Source: Nocardia rosealba
GTDB lineage: Bacteria > Actinomycetota > Actinomycetes > Mycobacteriales > Mycobacteriaceae
Assembly (NCBI RefSeq): GCF_020216065.1
Contig: NZ_JAIWNA010000009.1
Location: forward strand, 62,001 to 126,000
Length of the DNA stretch: 64,000 nucleotides
Direction of reading: 5' to 3'
This document shows, piece by piece, positions 1-9,900 of this stretch. The notes beneath the pieces were generated by a model. That model was given only the letters and a program-made list of their open reading frames with translations. It had not been told where the DNA came from and ran no database searches. The position numbers and the translations under genes were made by a program. Position 1 is the stretch's first letter. Each line of letters opens with the position of its first letter.

Positions 1-469
1 CGCGTGTATGCGAGAGCGTGGCATCGTGGTCGCGCAGGTTAGCTTCACGGAGTTTGACTCGGTAATGAGTTGCAGAGTAACCGAAAAAGCGGTTCCTTGA
101 TGCATCGGGGACGCCTTGCGGAAACTCTTTGCGGTTCTCAAGCAGTTCAAAACAGCGTGTTATTATTCTATCTGCTCGGTCCCGTTCGGCTGGAAAATAT
201 AGCGCAACGCGAACTCCTGCAAGGTCTACGATATCAGCGAAAACCTCATCGACTGACGCGTATGGATTCTCTGCGTTTCGTCGAATGCACTTGTTTCGGA
301 GGCTTTCTTCCTGCTTTACGCGGTGGCTGACTATGCAACGCACGCCAACTTCATTGAGCTCATCTCGAAGTTGCTCTCCGACGACCTCGGCGGCCCTCTC
401 GAACGAGAGCTTCTCTCGACGGAATCTTTCGATGAAGTCATCGACTATTCCAACGCTCGCAACCCTCAT
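1..469 (-). CDS. RelA/SpoT-domain protein, 5' part (runs off left edge)
   Basis: An open frame starts at the ATG at 469, just after an in-frame TAA, and stays open for 156 codons to the window edge. The product resembles the (p)ppGpp synthetase (RelA/SpoT nucleotidyltransferase) domain. DLAGVRVALYF (about residues 82-92) matches the family's 'D-hydrophobic-AG-hydrophobic-R' strand, and FGYSATHYRV (129-138) matches the 'GYRSxH' segment. A Lys/Arg-rich stretch around 50-64 fits the nucleotide-binding part. Small stand-alone synthetases make alarmones, and relatives include toxic synthetases and phage-defence effectors. It lies about 600 bases beyond the end of the restriction operon on the same strand. 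No strong ribosome-binding site is visible. The C-terminus is outside the window, so domain architecture and activity cannot be judged. Confidence 0.75.
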   Translation of the reverse strand, partial: MRVASVGIVDDFIERFRREKLSFERAAEVVGEQLRDELNEVGVRCIVSHRVKQEESLRNKCIRRNAENPYASVDEVFADIVDLAGVRVALYFPAERDRADRIITRCFELLENRKEFPQGVPDASRNRFFGYSATHYRVKLREANLRDHDATLSHTR

Positions 470-1073
470 CTCGACCGATTACCGATGATCATCTTCATGC
501 GGATCAAACGCTCGACATCTTACGCCAGCAACGTCTCTCCAGGCAGCTGAAGCGCGCAAGTGGCTCAATCGGAAGTGGCTATGGCCCAACGACATCCAGC
601 TCAGGTGGTCAATCCAAAGATCGAAACAGGTAGGGATCGGCCGGTCCGACACCGCCCGCCACGGCAGGGATTGATCGCGCTGGACCCCGGGTACCTGAGT
701 GGCTGGGGCGGGCTCGATTCAGCCGTGGCTCTGAAAGACAGATTCGTCAGGAAGGCTGTGGGCGGTGCCGATGATCCCACCGACAACGCAGTTACACTCC
801 TGGATCAGCGCATCGCCATTGCGCGCGACCAGCGCGACACTTTTCTGGCGGCCATCGGCAGACTGCAAGCCGTTGATCGGGCTAATGCGGGCGCGATCGG
901 GACGGCAGGCGACGACATCTAAGTTCTGTCTCGAAGTGTTGAGACCAGGCCTGTGGCTCGTGCTCAACTGGGTCACAGCCACTGGTTGATGACCGCGATA
1001 CGGATGGATGGATCCCCTGCGGACATGCCGGGCGGACTCAGTCTCCGCGTGGGTTCTCGGCGTAACAACTTGC
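470..1073. other. Gene-poor gap between RelA/SpoT gene and PIN gene
   Basis: About 600 bases without a convincing gene. Short open frames exist on both strands (for example 560-922 on plus and 719-1093 on minus), but their translations are low in hydrophobic residues, match no family I know and show no clear ribosome-binding site. No terminal inverted repeats or recognisable transposase remnant were seen. It may be decayed sequence at a gene-turnover point. Confidence 0.4.
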
Positions 1074-1538
1074 TCAGAACTGCCAGCCTTCACGCAAGGC
1101 CAGCTCGATCGGCGGAATGCACTCCACCCCGAAGTCTTTCGCCACGTTAGGGATCTTGAGATTCTTCTCGGCGACGTTCAGACCCTTGGCTTTCTCGTCG
1201 GTGACCACGACGCCACTGTGCCGGTGTGCGTGCGCGATCACCCACGGGTCAGCGCCGTTCTGATCTCCCTGCACCCATCCTGGGTAGCGAGCGGCGATCT
1301 GCTGGACGACACTCACGTCCGGCAGTTGAGCTTCCTCGATGAACCCGCTAAATGACTTGCACCACAGAGCAAGTCCGTCACCAACCTGCTTGTCGAGTTC
1401 CTCGAGCACCTCGCGGGGCATGAAGGCGCGGCCATCGGCGATCAGAGCTTCCCACGCCGACCATACAGAGGGGAATACCGACCGTGGCGTGTATCTGTTC
1501 AGCAACACAATGACATTGGTGTCGATGATGTATGTCAA
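1074..1538 (-). CDS. DUF4411-type PIN-domain protein (putative toxin RNase)
   Basis: 154 aa. The N-terminus IIDTNVIVLLNRY carries the first PIN aspartate (D6). Further acidic positions typical of PIN nucleases follow: the E-rich EVLEEL segment (43-48), D97 in NGADPWVIAHA, and TDE (113-115). The arrangement matches the DUF4411 branch of PIN-like proteins, which are usually coupled to an XRE/ImmA-type partner. The ATG overlaps the stop of the upstream ImmA/IrrE gene by four bases (ATGA), so the two are translationally coupled. PIN proteins are Mg-dependent RNases and are often the toxin of a toxin-antitoxin pair; that role is inferred. It is the last gene of the seven-gene operon. Confidence 0.8.
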   Translation of the reverse strand: MTYIIDTNVIVLLNRYTPRSVFPSVWSAWEALIADGRAFMPREVLEELDKQVGDGLALWCKSFSGFIEEAQLPDVSVVQQIAARYPGWVQGDQNGADPWVIAHAHRHSGVVVTDEKAKGLNVAEKNLKIPNVAKDFGVECIPPIELALREGWQF

Positions 1539-2665
1539 CCGATCGCTCTCCGCGCCAGTTCCTGCTCGATTCGATCGATTGTGGGCAGCTTCGTTTCCAA
1601 GTAGTAGGTGGCATCAACGAGGGAGATCCGGCCGTCGTTCATGGCGTCGAGAACGGTGGAGACATACATTCCGCCGAGGTTGCGCAGCTTCAGAATGTGT
1701 GGTGGTGCGAATCCGGAGGGGTCCTCGTCGGAGCGCTTCCGCTGGGCCACCTCGCGGGCTATGGCCAACTGACCCGCCAGCTGGCTGCCATCGATGTATC
1801 CGAGTGTCTTCAGGCGGACAGCGACTGCGGACTGACTCACGCGGAACCGCCTGGACAGCCGGTCGAGACTTCCGATCGGGTCGTCGGTTTCGAGCTCGGC
1901 TGCGATAGCTTCTCTGGGTAGTAAGAAGGCAGAGGCGAAGCTGTTACACAGCGCCTCATTTCCTTCTGCCGTGAAAACGTCACATAAGCCACTTGTTCGA
2001 CGGAGGAGATGGCCGAGTTCGTGGAACAACGTAAATATCCGGCGGTCGGGAGAGTCAGCGCCGTTCAACAGGATGATGGGCGCGGAGGGTTCGAAGATCG
2101 AGAGCCCGAGGAACTCGCTGGTAGGGATTCTGCTGGCTTGGAAAACCAAGACACCCATCCGCTCGAGAGCGTGCACCCATTCTCTGAGCGCCGCACCGAC
2201 ATCAGCAAATCGTCGCTGCTGGTCGATGCTCACGCCCGTGCGTTCGCGGACAGTTGAGGCGACGGCCTCGACTGTGGCCGCAGAAAGCTCGACCGTCGGC
2301 AGCTGTGGCAACTGCGGGTCGAGATCGAGCAACCGGGAACGTCGTTTGCGTACCTGCCGAATCTCCTTGTTGACCGATTCGCTGATCGCGTGATCGTGCT
2401 CGCGCCGGAAGTCGGGCATCTGGCGAACCACGCTGTCGACCGCGATCGGGTGCGGTGACATCAGGGCCGCCATGGTGGTGCCGAGGATCGAAGCGACGTG
2501 ACGCAACTGGGTGAGAGTCGGTGGTATCTGCTCGCTCTCCCAACCGCTGACCTTGTCGGCTGAAACTTGGAGCCGGGCCGCAGCCCGCTCCAAGCTGAGC
2601 CCGGCATTCTCGCGGGCGGCAGTGAGGTTTCGGCCGTTGATCGGTACTCGAACGGGTGTACTCAC
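1535..2665 (-). CDS. XRE-family HTH / ImmA-IrrE metallopeptidase
   Basis: 376 aa. Residues about 8-70 form a Cro/C1-type HTH (SLERAAARLQVSADKVSGWE). The C-terminal half contains the ImmA/IrrE (DUF955) zinc-protease motif HELGH at 215-219, followed by an acidic/asparagine helix in EGNEALCNSFASAFLLP. Such proteins bind DNA and cleave a repressor or partner in response to phage or DNA stress, or act as the antitoxin of DUF4411 PIN proteins. It overlaps the PIN gene downstream (ATGA) and the DUF4236 gene upstream (2662-2665), so it is embedded in the restriction operon. It may control the operon or the PIN protein. The functional link is inference; the domain call is firm. Confidence 0.88.
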   Translation of the reverse strand: MSTPVRVPINGRNLTAARENAGLSLERAAARLQVSADKVSGWESEQIPPTLTQLRHVASILGTTMAALMSPHPIAVDSVVRQMPDFRREHDHAISESVNKEIRQVRKRRSRLLDLDPQLPQLPTVELSAATVEAVASTVRERTGVSIDQQRRFADVGAALREWVHALERMGVLVFQASRIPTSEFLGLSIFEPSAPIILLNGADSPDRRIFTLFHELGHLLRRTSGLCDVFTAEGNEALCNSFASAFLLPREAIAAELETDDPIGSLDRLSRRFRVSQSAVAVRLKTLGYIDGSQLAGQLAIAREVAQRKRSDEDPSGFAPPHILKLRNLGGMYVSTVLDAMNDGRISLVDATYYLETKLPTIDRIEQELARRAIG

Positions 2666-3942
2666 GCCACGCCCCCTCTCTGGTCATCAAATGCGGAACC
2701 GCCGCGAAGTTCGACGATATCCGAGTCGCGGTCTAAGGGACAATCACCTGGCTGAGCTGCAAGTTCTCTTATTTCATAAGCGGCTGTGTTGGCTACCGGG
2801 GAGGTGTCCACGATGGTAGCCGCATCACCGATGCTGTGACGTCGAGCCAGGGGCAGCAGATGTCCCCGACGGGGTGTGCCGGAGATTTGAGGGAGGGGCG
2901 GTGGGTTCTGCAGAGCCGTGGCCGCCCGGTCGATCGAATAGGTTCTCGAGAACTGTAGGTCCCAATTCAGGCCGCTGTGGGTCGCGAACCGAACCCGGCC
3001 GTACTGCATGACCGGCAGCATCCTGTTGTTCTTGAATCGTCGATCTGGGCCGCCTTTCACATTGGCGAACTGCCAGGTGGTGTCGACCCGGATACCGTCG
3101 AGCGGCACGGGGCCGGATTCGATGAATCGGTGCACGGAGGTCTGCACCCAGAGGTTTGTGTAGCTGACATCGCTGTACCGCTTCCCGGTGCCGACGAGAA
3201 GCCGGTCGGGAAGAAAATACAGCCTGTCGTTCCCACATGTGATGGTGGGAACAGCCACATTCGTGACCAGACCGTGTGGGTTGTCGAATCCGACTGTGAC
3301 AGGGGCGCGGCCGAGCACCGTCGATGCGTTGCCGTGGGTCTTGCGCTGATGAACCGTGGCCAGCCCCCCCTGCGCATTGACTCGCCATTTGCCCTGTGAC
3401 GCGGCAAATTCCGAGGTTGCCTCGGTCAGCGTCGCGAACCACACGGCCGGTTGGTCGGTCACGTCGTAGAAGACCACGACGTTTTGCCTGGCCTGGTCGA
3501 AGAGTGACAGCCACCAGACCACCGGCACCGCGATAACGAGAATGAGCAAGCCGAGCGGAAACGTCACCAGGACGAGGATCCCGAATACGGCGGCGGCCCA
3601 CGGCGCGGTCCGCGCCGTGGCGGCCGCGGAATTCAGCTGCTCGATCAGGTCGCCCGGACCGGTGGGTAGGAGCTGGATGGCGTCTGCGCCTGTGAGGTCG
3701 GCCATCGGGATGGGGTTCCCGGGTGGCTGGCGCGTGGTATTGATCTGGCGCGGCGGCAGGGTGCGCGCGCCACCGAGCGAAGCTCGGTAATACACCCCGT
3801 GCGCGCCCGCGTGCACATAGTTTCCTCGGGGCCCGCTGCCGATCCGAAACCCGGGGACTCCGGCGCTGACGCCGATGCCCGAGTTCGATAGATTGAACCG
3901 AAACGGACCGGCCTTCAGCGACTGCCGGACATAGATCCCCAC
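2662..3942 (-). CDS. DUF4236-domain membrane protein
   Basis: 426 aa from the GTG at 3942, chosen because AGGAG lies about 8 bases upstream and the conserved DUF4236 fold begins at once (RQSLKAGPFRFNLSNSGIGV). The N-terminal 55 residues are a glycine-rich DUF4236 domain. A hydrophobic stretch of roughly 35 residues (about 116-150, enough for two membrane passes) follows, then a long soluble region with beta-strand character. The DUF has no established function; it recurs in bacterial membrane and phage-related proteins. The gene sits 46 bases after the DUF262 gene and overlaps the XRE-ImmA gene by four bases. It could anchor or sense for the system; that is speculation. Confidence 0.75.
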   Translation of the reverse strand: MGIYVRQSLKAGPFRFNLSNSGIGVSAGVPGFRIGSGPRGNYVHAGAHGVYYRASLGGARTLPPRQINTTRQPPGNPIPMADLTGADAIQLLPTGPGDLIEQLNSAAATARTAPWAAAVFGILVLVTFPLGLLILVIAVPVVWWLSLFDQARQNVVVFYDVTDQPAVWFATLTEATSEFAASQGKWRVNAQGGLATVHQRKTHGNASTVLGRAPVTVGFDNPHGLVTNVAVPTITCGNDRLYFLPDRLLVGTGKRYSDVSYTNLWVQTSVHRFIESGPVPLDGIRVDTTWQFANVKGGPDRRFKNNRMLPVMQYGRVRFATHSGLNWDLQFSRTYSIDRAATALQNPPPLPQISGTPRRGHLLPLARRHSIGDAATIVDTSPVANTAAYEIRELAAQPGDCPLDRDSDIVELRGGSAFDDQRGGVA

Positions 3943-3988
3943 CGCGTTCTCCTGTTCTCGAATTGAGCTCCGCAAGTCCTTCGGGGGT

Positions 3989-5839
3989 TCACTGGGCAGC
4001 CGCGCGGATGTCTTCCGGGTTCCAGACCTTTTTCGCGATGTCGCGGTATAGGCGTCCACGTTCAACGAGGTCGGCCGCGTGGAATTTCTCGTGTGGCTGG
4101 AACGGCAGGCCGCTGCGCGTCCGGAAGGCGCGAAAACCAGGGTTGTTCTCGTAGCAGAGTGGGTTCAGGCTGGCGGCCAAGAGGTTCTGGCCGAAGTAGT
4201 GGGGCAGCTTCTTCTGATAGGGAGCGTCCTTGTAACTGGCGTTGAACTGTTTGGGGAGAAGCAATAGTCCACCGACGCGGTTGCGGTGGCGGCTGAAGTC
4301 GGCCTCGTGGGGGAACTCGTCAGTGTGACGTTCGGGCCGGTTGGCCCAGATGTGCTCGATCTCGTAGCGGACTTCGCCGCCGGTGATGAGTTCGAGGTAG
4401 TTCGACGCCCTGCCCGACTCGACCGTGATGTGATCGGTGATCCTGGCCAGGACCCGATGCAAATGCGCGCGGTTCTGCTGATGGACATGCAACTCGTCGT
4501 TGGTGTCGAAGGTTTCTCGGATGTTGGTGAGCTGCCTGTATAGACTCTCGGCGAGGTCGTGCACGCTCAATCCGCGAATATCCCGCATGACATTGAACAT
4601 TGCGTATTGCAGGGTCGAGTAGGCGGTCGAACGGAAGTTCCAGATGCGCCAGGTCAGCATGATGTCGATGTAGCGGCCGACGATCTCGAGTTTGCGGTCG
4701 ATGGTGTCGGCGTCGTCACCCACCTCCAGGGGCGCGAGCAGCAGCTGATTCTGAAGCGTGAAGCCATGGTCGGCGTTGTAGCGGATGAACCGTAGACCGC
4801 TCGCTGGATCGAACACGTCAGATGATGCTCGGAGGATGCGCTGGTATTGGAGACTGTAGAGATCGAAGTCGCGGACGATGAAGGTGTAGTAGTCCTGTTC
4901 GGTGGCGAGGCCGACGCGTTCGTGGTCGTTGCGGAGCCAGCGGTGGAACTCGGTACCGATTCGGTCCCAGTCCTCGGCTCGCGCGCCTTTGCGCCGTTCG
5001 CGGATCTTGGTCGAGTACTGGCTGCGCAACCACGTCTTGAGGAAGTCCGAGCCACCGTCTTCGGCGTGGCCGTCGAGGTCGCGTAGACGCTGCCGCCAGA
5101 TATCGTTGGCCTTGGTGCGAGACTCGCCGTCACGCATGTTCGCCAGCAGATAACCCTTGAGCATGTCCGCCGGGGTGAGTTTCAGGCCGCGGTCGTTCAT
5201 GGTCTCAAAGATGGCGTAGGCGTCGTCGTCGGTGTACGCGGTGATCTGGACGAGTTGGACGCGATCCTTGAGCCAGTCGATGAAGAATGGAAGTGCTCGC
5301 TCGCGCAATTCGTCCGGGAAGATGCTGGTCAGCTCTTCGTATCTGCTGACCAAGGTGTGGACGGATTCAACAGCACCGCTCGGCGGTTCGTAGGCACCGT
5401 TATCGAACAGGGCCTCCATGCATTCGGCACGGTCGGGGACGTCGAGGTTGAAGGACTTCTCGCCGAACTTCTCCGAGAAGATCAGGTTGTCGATGTCGAC
5501 CTGGTCGGGACGGCCCTGTTGGAGCCGACGGAGGAAGGTCAGCAGCAGTGTCAGGCTGGTGAGGCGTTGCTGCCCGTCGACGATGAAAGGCTGGCTACCC
5601 TTCTGCGACATGATGATTGAGCCAAGGAAGTAGCCAGGGTAGGTCGCTATGTCCTTCCGGACATGGCTTTCGTCATACAGGTCGGAGAATCTCGTGGTGA
5701 GGTCGGCGACGAGCTCGGCGAGTTGTTTGGACTCCCACTTGTATTCACGCTGGTAGTAGTCGATGGAGTACTTTTTCTTCTCCAGTACTTCGGCGACAGT
5801 CTTCGCGACACCGTCGATGCTGCGGTCATTCTCGATCAC
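3989..5839 (-). CDS. DUF262/DUF1524 (GmrSD-like) restriction protein
   Basis: 616 aa from a GTG at 5839 with a GGGAG-type ribosome-binding site. The N-terminal DUF262 (ParB/sulfiredoxin-like nucleotidase) domain carries YQREYKW (29-35) and the hallmark FIVDGQQRLTSL (DGQQR at 88-92). The C-terminal DUF1524 His-Me finger region carries EHIWANRP (E495-H496) and the following asparagine in NRVGGLLLLP. The family includes GmrS-GmrD/GmrSD type IV enzymes that cut glucosylated hydroxymethylcytosine DNA, and BrxU. The usual EHILP is here EHIWA, a modest deviation. It lies 12 bases after the PH/SHOCT gene. It is the clearest nuclease in an operon whose methyltransferase shows no nuclease motif, so it may supply DNA cleavage; that is inference. 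Confidence 0.85.
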   Translation of the reverse strand: MIENDRSIDGVAKTVAEVLEKKKYSIDYYQREYKWESKQLAELVADLTTRFSDLYDESHVRKDIATYPGYFLGSIIMSQKGSQPFIVDGQQRLTSLTLLLTFLRRLQQGRPDQVDIDNLIFSEKFGEKSFNLDVPDRAECMEALFDNGAYEPPSGAVESVHTLVSRYEELTSIFPDELRERALPFFIDWLKDRVQLVQITAYTDDDAYAIFETMNDRGLKLTPADMLKGYLLANMRDGESRTKANDIWRQRLRDLDGHAEDGGSDFLKTWLRSQYSTKIRERRKGARAEDWDRIGTEFHRWLRNDHERVGLATEQDYYTFIVRDFDLYSLQYQRILRASSDVFDPASGLRFIRYNADHGFTLQNQLLLAPLEVGDDADTIDRKLEIVGRYIDIMLTWRIWNFRSTAYSTLQYAMFNVMRDIRGLSVHDLAESLYRQLTNIRETFDTNDELHVHQQNRAHLHRVLARITDHITVESGRASNYLELITGGEVRYEIEHIWANRPERHTDEFPHEADFSRHRNRVGGLLLLPKQFNASYKDAPYQKKLPHYFGQNLLAASLNPLCYENNPGFRAFRTRSGLPFQPHEKFHAADLVERGRLYRDIAKKVWNPEDIRAAAQ

Positions 5840-5851
5840 GTCATGCTCCCT

Positions 5852-6946
5852 CTATCGGTGTTTGCTGATCGCCGCTTGTTTTGCTGCGGTGAACTCCGCG
5901 TCGGTTAGTAGTCCCTGTGCATGGAGGTTCGCGAGTTGCTGAATCTCCTCGGCCAGGAAAGAACCTGCTGGGGAGGAAGATTGGGAGACTGGCGGCCTCT
6001 TCGACGCGGAGATCTTCGATTGGAGGGTGTTGAGTTGGGGTAGTGCTTGGTCGTAGAGCGGCCTTGGTACGGGAATAGTGTTCGAGAGCGCGCGTGGGTT
6101 GTTGTCTGTGTTGTTGGGGTTCTTGAGGGAGGATTTCCAGTAGTCGTGGTTCCGGGAGCCTTGATAGCTCGGGGTGAGCACCTCTAGAACACCCATCAGC
6201 AGTCCGCTGTTGTATTCGATGTTGGTGATTTCGGGGTAGTGGAAGGTTGTGATTCGGCCTCCGCCGAGGGAACCGGCCATCATGCTGGCGTTGAATCCGA
6301 CCTTTGCGATGATCAGTCGGTCCTCGAAAGCGGCGAGTAGGCCGTCCGCGTCGCAGCTGAGGATGAACCAGGGGATCTCGTCGGGTCCGCTGTGGTCGTC
6401 GATGGCGCGCCAGTGCACGTCTTTGAGAGCCGCACCGATGACGATTATCTCGTTGCGGCGAGACTCTTTGACCTGTCGTTGGTGGCTGTGCATCCAGCCG
6501 CCGCGTGGGGCGTTACCCGGGTTGTCACTGGCCGCGTTGGTGATGGCCTCGCGGATCGCGGGGGGAAAGCCGGCCTTCTGTAGACAGTCGACGAAGTACG
6601 CCACGAACTTGTTGTCCTCCTCGTTTCCGAGGAGCGGGAACTTCACCACCTGCCGGTCCCGCTTCGTCACTGTCAGCACCGAGCCGGTGAACTTCTTCTC
6701 GATCCCGAACGCGGCGATCGTGTCGGCGTCGACTTGGAACGCTGGGTCACCACCCGCGCGGAGTTCGTGTTTGGCGAATCCGATCACCCTGGCGTTGGTG
6801 ATGGCTAAGCCGTCCATGATCGGCTTGAGCCCATTGAGTCGTGCCAGCGCCCAGACTACCTCGCCTGGATATAGGTAGGGCGCCAAAGCTTCCATCCACT
6901 GGGCGGCGGTTTTCTCTTTGACCTTGGGTGCAAGCTGGGGGGTCAT
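5852..6946 (-). CDS. PH-like / SHOCT-domain protein
   Basis: 364 aa. The N-terminal 130 residues look like a PH-like (bPH/YokE-type) domain: a YLYPGEVVWALARLN start, then alternating strands ending in the KFVAYFVDCLQKAG helix. A second, similar strand-rich part spans about 165-260. The C-terminus is a SHOCT short helical domain (about 330-360; LANLHAQGLLTDAEFTAAK). SHOCT tails mediate oligomerisation or partner binding. The start ATG overlaps the methyltransferase stop (ATGA, 6943-6946), so the two are co-translated. A role as adaptor or sensor in the restriction operon is inferred from position only. Confidence 0.72.
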   Translation of the reverse strand: MTPQLAPKVKEKTAAQWMEALAPYLYPGEVVWALARLNGLKPIMDGLAITNARVIGFAKHELRAGGDPAFQVDADTIAAFGIEKKFTGSVLTVTKRDRQVVKFPLLGNEEDNKFVAYFVDCLQKAGFPPAIREAITNAASDNPGNAPRGGWMHSHQRQVKESRRNEIIVIGAALKDVHWRAIDDHSGPDEIPWFILSCDADGLLAAFEDRLIIAKVGFNASMMAGSLGGGRITTFHYPEITNIEYNSGLLMGVLEVLTPSYQGSRNHDYWKSSLKNPNNTDNNPRALSNTIPVPRPLYDQALPQLNTLQSKISASKRPPVSQSSSPAGSFLAEEIQQLANLHAQGLLTDAEFTAAKQAAISKHR

Positions 6947-9900
6947 GCGAGTCCCTCCGCCAATTGGGTGAAGTGGATGTGAGCTTGGCGCATGTCTTGT
7001 TCCCGGTCTACCGGGGTGAAAGGCTCGGTGTAGGTGATGCCGTCGACAGTGAGATCGGCGGAGGAAAGCTTCCCCTTTTTGCGGTATTCGGAGGCTAGTT
7101 TGGTGGGGAGTTGGCGGCCGGTGGCGTCGTAGAGGGCTTCGCGTTCGTATTTTTGGAGGACTGGGAATTGGGTGCGGTAGATGGTTAGGAGTTCTTCGGC
7201 GGTGATGTTGAGCATTACGGCTACGATGGCGTCGATTTCGATTAGGGCTTGGCGGCGGTCGGCGTCGGTGCGGAGGGGGGTGTGCCAGGCCCAGTCGGGG
7301 GTGATTGCACCGAGGCCTGGCTTGCTGTCATGGTCTGGTGTGAGCCCGGGGACCCAGGAATCTTGCTGCCATGCGGGGTTGTAGAGCTCGGACCATAGTG
7401 GGGCATACTGAACGACAAGGCAATTGAGTCTCAAGGTACGCAATATGAGTGCGTCTTCTAGTACGTGGCCACGCACGTGGGGTAGTCGCCGCATCAACCC
7501 GTGCTTCAGTTCGGTTGCGCCACAGGCCTTGATGAGGAAGTCGGCCGGTACGGATGACCAGATCCCGGAGGCGACGACAAGATCTGTCGATGTCGGGAGC
7601 AGCGCAGTCAAGACTGTTCCGACGAAGGCCGGCCCTGGGGGGACGATAGCCGAATGCAAGGTGCGAACGGTGGCGGAGTCGGCCATCCGGCGCCAGGCCA
7701 AGCGGAAGTAGGACGAGCTTGGTTCGTTGTTCCACTTCGGGTAGGCGGCTTGGTATTCGGGGAGGGGGCGGGCGATCTGGTAGTTGGTTCGTGGGATGAA
7801 GTTGTCGGAGATCGAGGTGAGGTCGATGGGGGTGTAGTCGACGTTGCTTCGCATTGTCGGGTTGCCCTGTTGGTAGATCGGGCACGCGACGGTGAGGTGG
7901 GGGCCTTGGAGGATGGTTTCGTCCAGAGTGGCGGGGACGGCGGAGCGGGATTCAAAGTAGCCGAGTTTGCGGTCGCGGTCTTCTTCCCATCCTCGAGTCC
8001 ACTGAAATTCGATGTCACCCAGGCGTGGTGCTGCGGCGATTTTATCGAGGACGGCCGCGCTCGCGCGGTTCACCGGGTACAGCATGCGGGCTTCGGCGGC
8101 GGGGGTGCCGGGTTCGTCGATAAGCGTGGCCCAGCCTGCAAGGTCAGCTTCGGTGATGTCGATGATGCGTTCAGGGTGGGGGCGGACGTCCCATTTGCCG
8201 TCAGGGTCTTTCACGCCAGGGACGATGGTGGAGCTGTTGTTGCCGGAGCGGCGGGCCTGGAGTGAGCGGGCGGGGACGTCGGGGTGATAGAGCGCTGCGC
8301 CCTGTAGGAAGTTGACGTCGGAGTCGGCGCCGTAGACGTGGACCCCGTACTGGCGGGTGTTGTTGATCTCGGAGAAGAGCTTGTGTTCGTTGCGGAATTG
8401 CCAGTGTCGCTTGAGCCTTCGGTAGCAGGCTCGTCGAAGTCCTTGGGCCCTGGCTTCGGTGAAGTGGCTTTCCGGGTGGATCAAGGATGTGATGCCCCGG
8501 GCGGAGGAGGATCGCCAGGTTCGTTCCATGAAGCAGCGGTACAGGTCGGGCTGGAGGCCGGAGAGGACGGGGCGGTCGATGCCTGATCCGACGTGCTGGT
8601 TTTGGCCTGCTTGTGCTGCTCGTTCATCGAGCAATGTCGAACGAACCTCGGGAATGGCAAGCGCACGTGCGGCTTTGGCATTCTTCTCGGCTTCCGGGGG
8701 TTTGTGGGCCAACTGCCACCACGGGTCGAACTCAGCCAGTACGCCCGCTTCATCCCAGTCGGGTCGTACCCAGGGGGGATTACCCACCTGCAAGTCGACC
8801 CCGCCACGCGCGAACAGCGGTGCGAAATCGAGCTCCCAATGGTGGAACCCTTGCGTGTGGGCGATCCCGGAAGCGATGTTCAGCCAAGGGAATTCAGCGG
8901 CTGCGGCTTCGGCGGACTTGGCTTGGGCGAAGACACGATCGTTGTCCTCGGCGATGTCGAGTTCGGACCAGTCCAAGTCGGAAGCGAAGCTGGTTTGGCC
9001 GTATTTCTCGAACTTGCCAGCCTTGGCGGTGGTGCCGAGGACCGCTTCGAGGCCGCCGACCCACTGGTCCCAGTCCGGTGCCGCGATGACGCCGGTGACC
9101 GGCCACGACCAGAGGGCACACCAGGCGTCCATCGCGCGACGCAACCGCTGGTAGGAGCCGTTCTCGTCGTTCAGTACCGCTTCGATCTGTTCCCGGGTGA
9201 CCGCAGGAACATGGTCGATGGGTTCGCTGCGCCATAGGTGCAGGTCACGGCGGATTTCGGATTCGGCGATGGTCAGGCGGCGGAGGGTCAACTCCCATAG
9301 GGTCTCTACGCGTTGGGCGAGGGAGGCTAGGCGTTTGGTGATGTCTTTGGAGGGGGACTTGCGGATTTCGTTGCGCCACAGGCGGAGTTCTTCGCGCTGG
9401 TCGGGGGCGTAGGTTTTGGCTTCGGCGGTGTCGACTATCGCGCCCCAACCTTCGGCGGGGAGGAGGAAATGGTGGATGCCTGTGCCGATTTCGGTGCCGA
9501 GGGGGACGTCCTTGGGGACGGTTTTGAGCCAGGCTCTTTTCGTGAGGTCGGTGGGAGTGTAGACCGCTCGGCGGGCGCCGATCAGGGAGTTGCCTCGGCG
9601 GAGGTGGAGGCCGAACCAGGGGGCTTGTAGGCCTGCGACCATTGTGTCTAGCCAGAGGGAGATTTCGGCTAGTTCGACGGCTGTTGCGTTGAGGTCTACG
9701 CCGTAGACCTGGTGAATGGCGATGTGGGCCTTCACCTTTTGGAGTTCGATCGTGTACTGGTCGGCGTCGATCAGTTCGCCCAGGTCTTCTTGCTTGCGCT
9801 TCAAGTACTCGGCGGCGAGTTGGCGGACTGCTTCGATAGCGAAGGCACCGGACCCGAGGGCTGGTTCGCAGATGGTGAGGGAGAGGATTTCTTCGGGGGT

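Noticed and set aside
470..1073. Insertion-sequence remnant
   Set aside because: No inverted repeats or transposase motifs could be found in any frame.
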